64,000 nucleotides of DNA from Beaufortia kweichowensis. Taxonomy: Eukaryota; Chordata; Actinopteri; Cypriniformes; Gastromyzontidae. A model generated the notes under the pieces. It saw nothing but the letters and a program-made list of their open reading frames with translations, was not told the origin of the DNA and ran no database searches. Made by a program: the position numbers and the translations under genes. Shown piece after piece: positions 1 to 12,605 of the stretch. Each line of letters begins with the position of its first letter. Positions within the stretch are counted from its first letter, which is position 1. The stretch is taken from NCBI GenBank assembly GCA_019155185.1, contig CM032794.1, positions 13,556,721 to 13,620,720 of the forward strand. The letters run 5' to 3'.

Positions 1-61
1 CTCTTTAGTAATATACAGTGGCAGTCTAGTCCTATATGTGAACGTAGTTTTGTAAACTGCA

Positions 62-135
62 CTTATTGTGTTGTATTGGTCCTTTTACAAAGGTTTGGAT
101 AAAAGTGTCTGCAAAACAAATAAATGAAAATGTAT
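62..135 (+). repeat. SINE 3' tail remnant
   Basis: The stretch TTTGGATAAAAGTGTCTGC at about 93-111, followed by an A/T-rich end, matches the 3' tail shared by many fish tRNA-derived SINEs and their partner LINEs. No tRNA-like head is visible upstream within the window, so this is a truncated copy or its head is too decayed to see. The family assignment is from memory of the motif only. Confidence 0.5.
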
Positions 136-2650
136 TTGGGCAATTAGACCAGAAAAGGTCTAAATGTTATTGCACAGATAACAAAAACTGGCTTCTACAA
201 ACAACTGATCCTAGAGCTTTTTAATAATATCCAAATAGTTTTATCTTTTCCGCAGATATTGTTCAAAAACCTCAAAGTGAACCTAGCTTGCTCCACAGTG
301 TGGTCATCGTTTAAAGTCTGTTTTAGGCATGGCCTTTTGTGCTACATATCAGCAGGACACCTCCAAAGGGACACTCCACACATGAGTGGCTCTCTCTGGG
401 TTTCCAGCTGGCAGTGATAGGGTCAGAAATCAGGCTTCAAAGAACACTACTGAGACAATAAATGTCACAGGTCAGATTTGTTGTCTTTGGAGAATAAGAT
501 GAAACTGGTTGAGAAAAGGGGATGCTCAACAAAACAAAAAAGCCCACTTTATTGGTCTTAAAAGATGCCGCTTATAGACTATACTAAAACAACACAAAAC
601 ACAATTAAACTTATTTCAAGGAGATATCTGAAGTTTAAAAGAACCCTTTTACAGTGACATCACATCCTTACAGGCTTCCTGCCCTTTTAAACCTCTCTCC
701 ACTTTTTGAGCTTAAACAACAGGAAATCCACTTCACTCCCTGCCTCTTTCCACGACATAAGCGCATGTCTATCAGTTATCAGTGCATTAGCAGGCTTACA
801 GAAGTGAAACTCCATTCACAACCCATTTTAATTGTGTAATGTGGCATATTTCACAGGATAATTGTCTGAAAAATATAGTGTGGGATTTGATTTTGTTTTA
901 ATCAGGAATTAATTGGTACACAGAAAGAGCTGGCCTCTATTATACCTGAAGTCAGACCCACATTGCTAGAACAATGTCTAAATAGCTTTTTGGCCTTTGG
1001 GTAACATTATCCAACAGCTGGTAAAAAATATGTGATATCAGCAAAAAGGAACAACACGCGTCAGCAAGAAAGTAAAGCTGTTACAGAGGAAGCAAGTTAT
1101 TACACTTCAATGAAAGATTATGAAGCCTTTCGAACAGTACCAGACCCCTACCTTAATATAGATTAAATATTAATATTATTAGTTTAAAATAGATTAAATT
1201 TAGGACAGTCTCTTCAAAATGTACTCTAGTTTCCTGCTCTGCTTGGAGCGCTAAGCTCGGGCCTGTCTCTAAATTATGCATTTTAAAATTTCGAACAGAA
1301 AATACAAACACGAATATTGACAGGCAAGTACAGTACATGGTGGAGCATGTGTTAGCGTGCTTGACATTGAATCCACATGACAAAATTCCATTAGCAATAA
1401 TTCATATATTCCACTCAAGCCTTGGATTAGCAAGTCTGCCTGGTCACTGGAGATGACATGTATACAGAATTGAGGGTTGTTAAGTATGCATTACACATTG
1501 CTATTACGCCTATAATGTATGCTGAAGTTCATCTCTTTAAAGCGGAAATAAGTGGTCATCTCCAGTGATTTGAGATTAATGGGAAAAGGGGCACAGGCCA
1601 CTCTAGAGGGAGCGAAAGGTAACAATTCATCATTTTAACAGTCAAGGTATCAAAAAAATAAAACAAAACATTTTAACCTCTTCAACCCAATTAAAGTGTA
1701 ACACACTTCACCTTACAAATGACTAAGATGCAGTAACCTAAAATCACAATTACTTTATGATCCTATAATGTCATAAACATCTTAACCATTTTTAAAGTTG
1801 ACAATATAACTCTGCCTACTTTATTTTCAACACCATTTTCAAATGTATACACAGCCTCTTCCTTCTTCCACTTGTTTTCTCTCAAATGATGGTCATGATG
1901 GACATAAAAGCCATGCTTTGGACAATAAACCTAATATCTTGTATTGACATCTGCGGCTTTAAAGATTGTATTGTAAAACAGTGGAGTTTATTTTCTCACA
2001 GTTTGAAATTAAAAATAATAACAAAACAACTGCTTGTCATGATTATTTACTATATATATTTATCATATTTATGATACATAATAATGGTCTGTTTGTTCCG
2101 TTTATTTAACAGAAAATAACTCGGCAAGATCAATGTAAATATACATTTGTTGGTGTTTACTGTCAGTATCCTCAAGCTGATTCCAATCAGGCAGTCATTG
2201 TATCATGGGAAATAGCGAATTAGCAAGTGTACATCAGATGACAACGTACAACACACAATGACCTTCACTTACAACTCATGTACATAATACTCACCTACAC
2301 TCATATTTGCATACTTGTGCACAAATACATCAAAAGGCAAACTAATGCTAATGCCGTATAAAGGAAAAACTGATATTATAGAATAAAATTGAAAACCTAA
2401 ACAAACACATAAAACATTATGAAAATCTCTTGTCATAATGAGTTCTTGTCATAATTTGTCATATTTTTTGATAATTGAAAGCAACAGAAGCTCAATACAT
2501 ACACTTCAGGAGGGTAAATCAGAATAAGCAGTTCATGCATGTCCAACTGTTTATTTATAATATTTTTTCTTTTCCACATTTAAGCTGTTAAATTAGCTCT
2601 GGTGAACTGTGTGGGCTGGGAATCATATTACTATCTTCACTGGTAAAAAC

Positions 2651-2940
2651 GGACACTGGCTCTGCCTCAACAAAGCACACAACAATGATTGTGTGTGAAT
2701 GGACTGTGGTCAAATTACAGTCAGTAATATAGCAAAGAGTGCACTGAAAAGAATGACTAGCTATCATTCACTATTTTTACAAATACTTGCCTTATGGCAT
2801 TTTAAGCCGTACCTATATTTTATTGTAGGACAAATGATTAAAGGCTAGTTATCTGAAACTCTAAGAGCAATGGACAATGGCTTTGCTTTAACAAAGCACA
2901 CAACATTGATTATGTTTGGACAGACTGTGGTCAGACTTGC
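2651..2940 (+). repeat. Diverged direct duplication, two copies of about 70 bp
   Basis: Positions 2651-2720 and 2872-2940 are diverged copies of one segment. Both contain ACAAAGCACACAACA followed about 25 bases later by GACTGTGGTCA. The spacing between copies is about 220 bp. The second copy lies just before a tRNA-derived SINE. It may be a local tandem duplication or the internal repeat of a larger, unrecognised mobile element. Confidence 0.6.
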
Positions 2941-2981
2941 ATTAAAAAGCAGCTATCTTTTCAGTTCAGCAGAGCTGATTT

Positions 2982-3135
2982 ATGACCCCCTAGCTCAACT
3001 GGTACTGAATTATCACTGTATTAGCAGCGCAAAGGTTGTGGGTTCAATTCCAAGGGAATGCTTTTAATAATAAAATGTATGCCTAAATGCACTGTAAGTC
3101 CCTTTGAATTAAAGTATCTGCTAAATTACAATTCC
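2982..3135 (+). mobile_element. tRNA-derived SINE
   Basis: The element begins with a tRNA-like head. A box-A-like stretch TAGCTCAACTGG is at 2991-3002 and a box-B-like stretch GGTTCAATTCC at 3041-3051, about 40 bases apart, as in an RNA polymerase III promoter. A body follows, and a tail at 3093-3126 of the fish SINE type (GTAAGTCCCTTTGAATTAAA then GTATCTGCTAAAT). It is diverged from the usual tail at several positions, suggesting an old insertion. The exact family is not resolved. Confidence 0.7.
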
Positions 3136-5240
3136 TAGTTTTGCAAACCTTGCCAAGCATTTTATATAAAAAAAATCTTACTGAGCACTGAAAGTACTTG
3201 TATACTTGTATGTACTTCTATGTTTTGTTTTTTTGGGGGGCTTTTCCTTCAGGATAAAACAGACTTCAAATCTATCAAGAATTCAATATCCAGATTCTTA
3301 ATTAACTGTTTTGACTTTAAACAAGTTGATTGTCTTTACTGTTTTTTTAATAAAATATCATCTTATTGTATGATGTAATTCAGATTTTAAAAAATTTGTT
3401 TCAGTTAGCCTTTGATCACTTTTAAACAACATTAAGTAGCACAGAGATTCATGAACTGCTTTAGACCCACTGTGAAACCAGTGTTCTTTGCATTCAGGTG
3501 CCCCAATTTAAGTGTCTAACACCCAATTCTCCATGACCCATGGTGCCAAGGCTATTCACAGTTGCTGGTTCTCTAGAGTCATTGCCCCGCAGCTTTTTAA
3601 AGGGGTGTCCTGCTCTACTTACTCATAGACAGAACTGGAGTAAATCGGAAGGGGGTGGGGTGTAGTTAAAAATTAATGGTGCCCTAAAAATGGGTATGGA
3701 TTGTAGAGCAGAGTGTGTAAATATGGGATGTTTTGCTTCATTTTTGAATAACTGAGTAACTGTTTGTGAATCCACTTCTGCTCTCAAAAACAGAAAACAT
3801 TTTCTTGCCTGTAACTTATTATCTTGCCTTCTGGCTATAAGCTTAAGTCGTCCTTGACTATGTGTCCCCTGCAAGATGATCATTTTCAGTGGCATGTGCC
3901 GGAGGTTAGCCAGCATACTGTGTCAAGGTACTCCACCCTATCTCTCTCCAGTAATTAAGGGGGTCTGTGCTCTGCTCTGCTGTTGCAGTCTAATTAATGT
4001 TAATCACTGTAGGCTTCCTCTGGGGCTGAGATCTGTTCTGCATTTATAAAGCAAGAATCTGTACAAACCTCACTTAAGGCATCACATGGAAGCTCAGATA
4101 AAAGGCAGGTTACACGTCTGGCTAAAGATATGTCTGTCCTAGCTCACCAATCTTTCCATTGCTAACAAAAAAGTAGACTGCCTACTTAGTTGTATCTTTT
4201 TCCATACAACAAAAGTGGATTGTGACTAGGGCTAGACAGATTTGGAAAGGTGACAACATGAGCAAATTACATTTTTCTTCTTTCATGCTTATTCTTATTA
4301 TATTAACATACATATGATAAATACATATGATATAACTCACCCATATGTACAAAAAAAGTGCGTTGGCAATATAAAGACTTGCGCCAGACACGACATCAAA
4401 TACCGTGAGAGACACAGGGATTATGGAGAAATCTGCTATCGCAGTACATAAACATCATACGCTGATTGGTCAGCTATTATCGTTCATGCACAAAAATCGC
4501 GTCACCAGTATCTTGCATTAAACTATTTTCGGCTATCTGTACATGACAAATATATGTATTTTGTACAGTGTTTTACTTGATTTATTGCATTTAGTAAACG
4601 AATGCAATGAAGCATTTTACCTTTTAAAGTGTACAAATTCAAAACGCATCCTAGTATTTTCTGCACAACTCCTGCACTTGTCTGTCATGTCCATCTAACG
4701 TGCGCGTTTCTGAGAACTGCAAGTTCGGGGAGTCTGTCCTGAACGGAGCTCAGAAATGTTTTTATTCCTTTTAATTTAGAAAAGAAACTGACTATATGCA
4801 CAGTTACTTCCTGGGTTTAGATAAGCCAGCTCAATCACTTCCGGTTAACTGTCAAATCAAATGTGAAGATGTCTTTCTACACTCGCTGCCATTATTGGAT
4901 TTACCAATGATGTACACCGGCGAACTGGAACTCTTCGTCTAGCAAACGTCCCATTAGGTTGTACATATCCAGTTATATTCATGAATATGAAAGTAAAGTA
5001 AAGATTAAATAAAATAATCAAATATATTAAATAAATAACTTCTAGTCCTAAATTTGTGTCTATTTAACTGCTAGAGTCTCAAAATTCTCCAACTCGCAGA
5101 TTTTAAAATACCACAACATCCAATGGCTAACCACAGTAGCAGAAGTTTACGAGCTCGCTTATCTTGATGAGGAAGTACAAAAGAGCTCCGTGCTTATACC
5201 CCATTACCACTGCAACGTGGGTCATAAAAAAGATTGATCG

Positions 5241-5284
5241 AAGAACGCAGGTAAGCGAAAACAAAAAAGAACGCAGGTAAGCGA
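5241..5284 (+). repeat. Tandem 18-mer pair
   Basis: The 18-base word AAGAACGCAGGTAAGCGA occurs at 5241-5258 and again exactly at 5267-5284, separated by an A-rich 8-base spacer. It is the only exact repeat of this size seen nearby. Each copy contains GCAGGTAAG, which looks like an exon end plus splice donor on the plus strand, but I see no reading frame that would support an exon. Confidence 0.7.
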
Positions 5285-8200
5285 CACTTTGTACCAAAAT
5301 AAAAGTCCTATTTATTCGCCTTGTAAATAAGATACCTAGTAGTACAGACAGTGCCAGGACCAAGGGCATTTATTAGATTTTTGTGTGTACAACAGAAGAA
5401 TTCATTGCACTGTTTTGACTCATTTCAACATGTTAGCTATTTGTGAGTACTTGGTTATGTGTCTCAAAATATAGGCAATTAAAGTATACCAGTCACGTTG
5501 TTACCTCATCCTTATGTCATTAGGTTCAGTATCTAGTTTAATTTGATGTGTTTAGTGTCAAACCTGGGTCAGGTGTCCTACACCTGTTATTCCTGACCAC
5601 TCCTTTTGAAACACCCAGAAACAGATTATTTGATTTACTTGTGTCAGCTGTTGACTTTGGTTGGGCAGATGTCATAAAGCCAATATTTTGTGTGAATTAT
5701 GATCATGTTACAGGCAAATGAACACTACACTACACTGTAGTCTCGCCTGATTAAATGTGTTTAACCTTTAGTATTGCTATTGAATGTTTTACCCTACTTT
5801 GTTGTTTTTTTAATGATGAGGTGGAGCATCTTTCAGATTAGGCTGCCATTCTTGAAATTCTGCCCTAACAATATCGTATCTAAATCATTTTTACAATTTT
5901 TCACAAATTCTCATAAACTGTGTTGAACTGTCAAAGCTAGTCAATATTATATATTCAGATTCTGTTTCCTAATTAGCCTCTTTCAAGATCTGCGAAAGAG
6001 CAGATGAGGCAACAGTCCTGTTGCTGGGTGAGGGATTTAGTGTGAGAGGCAGGAAACTGTTCAGTGTTTGTGAGAGTAATCGGAACAGTGGGTGAGCAGG
6101 TCATGGCTGGAGGGAGTATGTTGTGGTGATAAGGTGATAATGTGTGAATCCTCCCTCTCTGCAGGTACATAAACAAGAGTTTGTATAATACATCAGAGAT
6201 ACAAAAATCTTTAAAATAAAACAAAGTAAACAAAGCCAGGCATAAATGGAAAACTGCAAAAGAATAGTGGTTGACCAAAGTCGTTTTTTTAGTCTAGTAT
6301 TATCACCTAGAGAGGGGCCTATGGCCTATGGATGATGTACAACCTTTATATATAGTATGTAATGTAGACTAGTACAATCGTAGACTAGTAAAAAATAGAC
6401 AAAGCAACTGAAAAGCCCACAAATGCTGAAATTTATAAAACAATATTTTTACGCAATATTTACACCAGATTAACAATGCAAAATTGGAACTGTCACAATG
6501 AAGAGTTAACTACCCAAATCTATTAATCATCCAACACAGCACGGTATATAATGGTCTATCCCCTGAATAGACAATACATTGTATATCAGCCAAGCTTTTA
6601 TTACTTAAATATGCATATGGCACAGTACCAGATTCCATTCCATTTTCTTTTCATAGTATTTTCTTGTATCAAGTATTATCTTAATTTAACAAAACAAATA
6701 AAGTGATGAAAAGTGCAAGAATATTTTGATAAAAAATAGCGGGCATTGTTCTCTTCCTTTGGGAGCGTAGGGAAGAAAAGGGAAGTCTCATCCAGGAATG
6801 AGCCAGCAGGTGGCTCACATATCGATTGGTGCATTAATTACCAACACTTTTCCTTTTGTTGTACAGGGCAGGGCCCACTGAAGCCTGTAATGGCCCAGAT
6901 GGTCTCTAGGGAGAATATGACTTGGGAATATCACATAGCAAAACAGGGCAGAGATATGAGATCTGATGGTACTCATCATTTTAGTAGTGAGTAATTGAAG
7001 TCATCCTAAAAGCGATTGCTTTCTCTAATGTCCCTTTACAGTAAGGTTTATTTCATATCTATATTGACTTTTCTTAAACCTATTAAGGATCACTTATAGC
7101 CACAACCAACTTCACGATATTGTATTAAACAATTTGCTTACGTGAAATACAAAATAAACTAAATGACACAGGAGAAAACATTAGATAGATCATCATCAGA
7201 AAGCCCCCAGAGTTTGTCAAATTTCCTGGTATCTCACGGGGAAGACAAACTTTCATCGGTTTCATTAGAGCACTGAAACTGTTGCCATGACAACTTATTC
7301 CCAAGACACATACTGGTAAAAGCAGCATCTCGCCTGCCAAGGACATGAAAATATCAGGTACCTTTGGGAACCCAACGCAAACATCTGCCAGAAGAGAATA
7401 GGAGAAAAACGCTCTCTCTTTATTCTTTCTCTCTTTCAATGTCATATTCTCACACACGTGCTGAGAACAATAAACATTGAGAATGTCTGATACATGTTTA
7501 TTGTGCTACAGTTCACTGAGATGTATGACTCACTTTTTTTAATTCAGATGTGCTGAATAGCTGATTCACTGCTTATGAAAATGCTCAAGGGCTGATTCAG
7601 AATTAATCTGCTGAACATGCAAAAACACTTCACCACATATCGCAAAATGATACTATCTAAATCAAATCAGGATTTATTGGTCACAAGGCAGAAAATTACA
7701 TAAAGCCTAAATGTCAACCTTAATGGCTTTCATTTAAATATATAGTCCTTCTTTGCTATAATTCATACAAGCATTATATTATCTGCCATCTTAATACTGT
7801 TTGATGACTTTACGTCATGGCTATTTTAATAATATCTATATAATTTATAAAAATTTCTTTATATATAAAATGTGCTTCCCAAGCTCATTACCACCTATCT
7901 ACTGGCTTCTTTAAAAGTTACTGTTGTGAGGTTCAACAGCTAAAAAATACTGGAAAATAGTAAGAATATGCTGTGTTTTCATCATCCAAGCAAAACACCT
8001 TACAGCAGATCCTATATCTGAGTTTTTGTTTTGTTAAATGGTAAACATGGAAAGCTTCCTGTTATCCTTAAATAGCATCTCAGGAATGTCCTTTACAAAT
8101 ACTTACACTGTACTGTACTTACACTGTACTCAATATACTGTGTGGTGAGGTGTGTTTCTTTCAAGACTTTAATTAAGTTGGGCATATTAAAATATTATTT

Positions 8201-9179
8201 AACAACCCACTAAACGGTAAATATTTTTCATGCCTTGCTGTATCAAATAGTGGCATAAATTGAAGGCTGTTCTGTACTCCCATAAAAGTAATGAAACAAT
8301 TAATCAAATCCTCTGTATCTGTCTTTAAATTGCTAATAACAGGATAAGTTCATTTTATTTATTGGTTCAAGACATAAATATACTCACTTCTATCTGTACA
8401 TCGACATTCCTTGACTCATTTATCAGTGTTTAGTAGCTTAGAGTGCAATAGCCAGATCTTGGCATTGGCTCTGGTCCATTTCACTCCCATTAAACAGGCG
8501 TTAAACAAACAAGGCAATTTTAAGTTGGTCCAAACCAAAGTTGCCTTTTAATCTTGTTTTACAGCACACACAATTACACTATAATATTTATAGCTGAAGT
8601 GGCCAAACTAATGCTCAACATATATAATTAAAGCCAAAACATCAGACATCAAAGCTGTTGTGACTCAGACCTCCTGATCAGAATACAAGACCCATGTTAA
8701 TTATGTTATCTGATTTGTGCATGTCTCAAAGCAGCATGTGCACATAAATATAGAAAGCCTTTGCTGCGTGATATATTCTCTTTAATGTTCTCCCAGTGTG
8801 ATGAATTGTGCACGAGCATGCTCGCGACGGGAAAGGGTGCTCACGGCGCGTGGCACAGCAGTCAGAGGAGCTGTCGATCAATGCTACAAGACGCAAGGAA
8901 TAATTGTACATGCGTTTCCCTTGGTCTCTTGGGGTAAAATATTTAGTTAATCAGGGAGTAATAATTGAATTGATCACATAATCAAATAATCAAATATAAG
9001 GGCAACCAGTTGCTTTCTGTTTGTTTATTACTGTGCATCGTGATCGGCTTTCCGCCTTTAACAGACTGTTGATCGTGACCTTCCATTCAGTCGACTTTGA
9101 TAGTTTATTATTCAATGAAACATAAATTACTATACAAATATTGCTTACAAAGTGTACGACCATTGTCAACGCCACTCAC

Positions 9180-9749
9180 CCTTGCATATTTAGATGAATA
9201 GGGGTCTTCAAAAAGAGCCCAAACACGGCGCTGCCAACGTTGCCACAACCCACCAGATTTGGCGTCAGGTGAGTCCCCCAAGGCAAGCCGTTTAGTCATC
9301 TCAAGTTCATCATCTCCATCCCCCGAATCACCCAAAACATCTACCTCTGTATCGTCGTTACCCAGTTCAGCCGGTCCCCCACCGAAACTGTCAAGCGCCT
9401 CTTCGGCCTCCCGGTGCTGCCGGTACGTCATCCAGCAACACGGCTCAACATCCGTCTCATCAATTCCCCAAAAAGCCAACTCTTCCTCATAAAGAGGCCC
9501 ACAAACATCAGCAGGACAGTGTAACTTGCCAGTCCTGTAGTAATTGAGAATGTGTGCAAAGACTCCTGGGTGGCGGTCAAAGAAAAATTCGTCAATCTGG
9601 GCGTCATAATCAAAGTGACTGTGAGCATCGGGCTCCGCGAGCCAGGCGAGACGAGTGCCGGGGAGAGTGCGCAGGGTGCTGCGGTAGGTCTGGTGTCGAA
9701 TCCCTCCCACGTTAATCACAACACGGTCTTTCTCGTCACCCTGGCCCAT
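9180..9749 (-). CDS. kcnc1: Kv3.1 voltage-gated potassium channel, first coding exon (partial gene)
   Basis: This exon encodes the N-terminal 190 residues of a Kv3 (Shaw-type) channel subunit, a plasma-membrane K+ channel that allows fast repolarisation in rapidly firing neurons. The start MGQGDE is that of vertebrate KCNC1, and the match continues through the T1 tetramerisation domain (about residues 8-110). The Zn2+ site of non-Shaker T1 domains is intact: His77, Cys83, Cys104, Cys105 (H-x5-C-x20-CC). An acidic linker ([18 protein letters not shown]) and the end YSSKYAR precede a GTGAGT donor at 9179-9174. The S1-S6 exons lie off the left edge. The frame stays open 25 codons upstream (ATG at 9824 and 9776), but an acceptor-like CCTCAG near 9804 suggests an exon border there; MGQG is chosen by homology. 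The a or b copy is not resolved. It is divergent from cd81. Confidence 0.95.
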
Positions 9750-12605
9750 CTCGTCGCTTAGGCATGTCTCGAGCATGGGCCGGGCATCACAATGCTGCAG
9801 GACCCTGAGGATACATGTGCGCAATAGTCAGGTAACGAAAAGGAGATCACACTGCTTTAACGCATAAAAAGTGCGATGAGGTTTTAATGGCTTGAGCAAT
9901 TCAACTGCAAGGAATTTGTGCATGAACGTCAGGTCCAAGGGGATTGTCTTTTAAGATGAGAAGATAACAACTATTATCAGACGTCACTCCTCGTGAACGA
10001 ACATATGCACAAAATGTAATAAAACAGCGATCCACACAATGAGATCCAGCAGAGGTGCAAGTCTGATTAGTTGTGGTGTACCGCTAGTGGCAGAGTAATG
10101 CGTGTGTGGTTCTGAACGGACAGCTCCGGAGCGCACTTTCCCTCCTCTCTCCTCACACTCGCATCGTCTCCAAAACCAGACACATGCCCCAATTCCCAAT
10201 AGACGCCTCCTCGAATCCGACAAAAAATCGCAGCAGCACTGTAGTCACATTTTAAGCGTTTTTCAATGCATGTCTAGATGCAAACACAACCACCACATTT
10301 AAAAAATGTTTTTTACATGAATAGTTAAAAAGGAGTCACCAGCTTTGAAGTGGAAGAGGAGGGGTCCTTTTAAAATCTTCTTTACTCACAAAAATGTCCA
10401 ATTTGGTGAGGTTTTCAGGTGTTGTTCGGAAAGAATCGATCGTATCCTTTCATTTTCACGACGCTCATATTTTAAGTCTCTCGTTTAGTGTGCCTGTATC
10501 TCTCCTGGCGGTGCGAGTGGAGAGAGACTCGTCACTCCTGCGGAGAGACCAGAGACAACACTAGCCTCCCCAGATTCAACCGGCGCGCATGCGCAATTGC
10601 TGAGTGGCTCAGTAGAAGCGTGAAGGAGATTAGTTATTGGGATGGTTTCAGATGGCGGAGAGATCTAATGAAGGACATGTAAAAGTGATGAGAAGACTGT
10701 AACCACAGCACATCATGACTGCTGAATCAAGCTATGATTCCTTAGGTCTCTTTATGAAATAATTACACAATATACGTAGTGTACACAATACACAAATAAA
10801 AACAAGCAGCCTATAGTATAAAAAAAGATCTAGACAATAATTAAAATTTAAGTTTAACTCATTGTGTTAAATATTATATGTATTAAGATGAATGGAAGCA
10901 AAGATCAAGTGTCAATCTTTGCAAAAAGCTTTTATTCTTAGGAAACAAATTCACCAACCGCTCTCAAACCTCCAAAACAATTGAACAAAATTATTTTTTC
11001 GGGACAATGTAAAAATAGTTTGGCATGTAACATTTATGTGGTAATATTGTTTTATTCATGTCCAAATGTATAAGACTGATTTAGAGTCCTGTTTTTAATT
11101 TGCATGGGGCCTGTTTCTTTTGCTAATCATCATTGTTGACCATTTAAAAGAAGATCATGTACCTTGTTTCAGAAGCCACATAATGGGATTGTATCCCAAA
11201 CTATCCTCCTCTGTCAGGAGGGGAAAAGCAATTGAGCTTGAAGGAAAAGATAATGTCCACTCAAGGATTCTTGTATGATATTCCCAGGGGTACCACTAAG
11301 TTTCAAAAATCCATTAATACTGATGGGATGAGGGGTTAAGAATGATGGCCAAAATGCTGCAACAACCTCAGCAACCTTATTCACCTGCTGCTTGTTAAAG
11401 CAATTGAACCATCAGATTTATACATAAAAACCTAAAATACCTGTAGAAAGTCATAGTTAAATGTTTCCTAAATTATTTTAGTACTGCAAACATGCATGTA
11501 AAATGTGTTGTATTTATGGTGTCAGTACACACTGTATGACAGCACATTTTGTGGTTACCTTGTGGGATATTATGAACATTAGTGACATCTATTGGGGAAA
11601 TCGTGGCTCGACAGCTCATTGACTAACCTACACATTTTGTTTAGCCGAGAAAAAATACCTTTAACACTTATTCATGAGTTTATTTACTATTATAAATAAC
11701 TAAAATGTCTGTAAACATAAGCTGAAGAATGAGCAGTCAAATAAAAATCAGAGATATCGGGGCTAGTACAACAATAGTTTTTGCATGTGGTGTTTTTGTT
11801 ATATATTTTGTACATTCATTTGAAATTTTTGCAGTTTCATAATTTGATTTGCTTTTCATAATTGTTTTTCTGTTTAGATTTAGTTAAAATGCTTATAGCT
11901 GATTGTTGCATGGCAGGATAGTTTGTGACAACCTACCCCAAATCATGTCTTTACATGGGGCATGATGTCACAAAAATCAAAGTGTGTTCTTTTACGCCAC
12001 TAGGTGGAGACGTATACAAATTTTGTATTAATAAAATCCAAGTATCCTTTAAACAAGTCTGTTGCTGTGTAGTTTACGCCGTGCCATTGCATGCTTACAT
12101 GCACTACACTCTTACCGTTAATTAAAGCCCAATACGAATTCAGGACTAATTTTTTACATACAGATCCAACGTTATTGTTCAGAATTACACCAGACAGTAT
12201 TGCGTTGTGAACACCAAAAGAAAAACAGTGATTCACATTTTGATAAATGCTAAATTACAAAACAGTAAGTGTTTGGTTTATGATATGAAGTGAAGTGAAG
12301 TAGAGGATTTTAAACGAGTCGTTTTGCTAGTATGTATTGTTGCTAGATCTCTTTGCTAGTATTTACTGCAATGTTCCTTATTTGTGCTTTTTATGAGTCT
12401 GTTGTTGGTCTGGGTCTGGGTCTCTTGAAGGGGGAGGAAACTGGGTGTTGCCCATTTTTTTTACGTCAACTCTAAGCAGCGGCAGCGAGCAGACGATCAC
12501 ACGCACACACAGATTTGAGATCAGTCTGCGCGAGCGCTGCGTAACGAACATCGTCGAAACCCTTCTCCGTGAAACACTTTAAAACATCCTCCAGAAACCG
12601 ACACC
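9750..12605. other. kcnc1-cd81 head-to-head intergenic region
   Basis: This 2.9-kb stretch separates two divergent genes. The kcnc1 side (about 9750-10650) is the more G+C-rich part, with CpG-containing words, and should hold the 5' UTR and promoter. The cd81 side has a compact CpG-bearing block at about 12470-12600, containing a CRE-like TACGTCA at about 12461, directly before the cd81 start codon. The middle (about 10700-12300) is AT-rich with no recognisable gene. Confidence 0.5.

Larger units (their letters stand above)
1..9179. other. Gene-poor region, inferred kcnc1 intron 1
   Basis: Apart from repeat fragments described separately I see no exon here on either strand. Because the first coding exon of kcnc1 ends at 9180 on the minus strand with a good splice donor, and no reading frame below it encodes the S1-S6 channel core, this stretch is inferred to be part of kcnc1 intron 1, which must be longer than 9.1 kb. 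The open frames present are short, AT-rich and unlike known proteins. A fragment near 7670-7690 resembles a phrase common in fish repeats (ATCA-rich, then TTTATTGGTCACA). Confidence 0.6.

Noticed and set aside
7125..7457. Minus-strand frame of 110 codons
   Set aside because: It looked protein-like in part, but no motif or family was recognised and it has no exon borders. It might be a conserved non-coding element, which cannot be tested without other genomes.
9259..9761. Plus-strand frames opposite the kcnc1 exon
   Set aside because: They are antisense shadows of a strongly conserved coding exon whose minus-strand frame matches Kv3.1 throughout.
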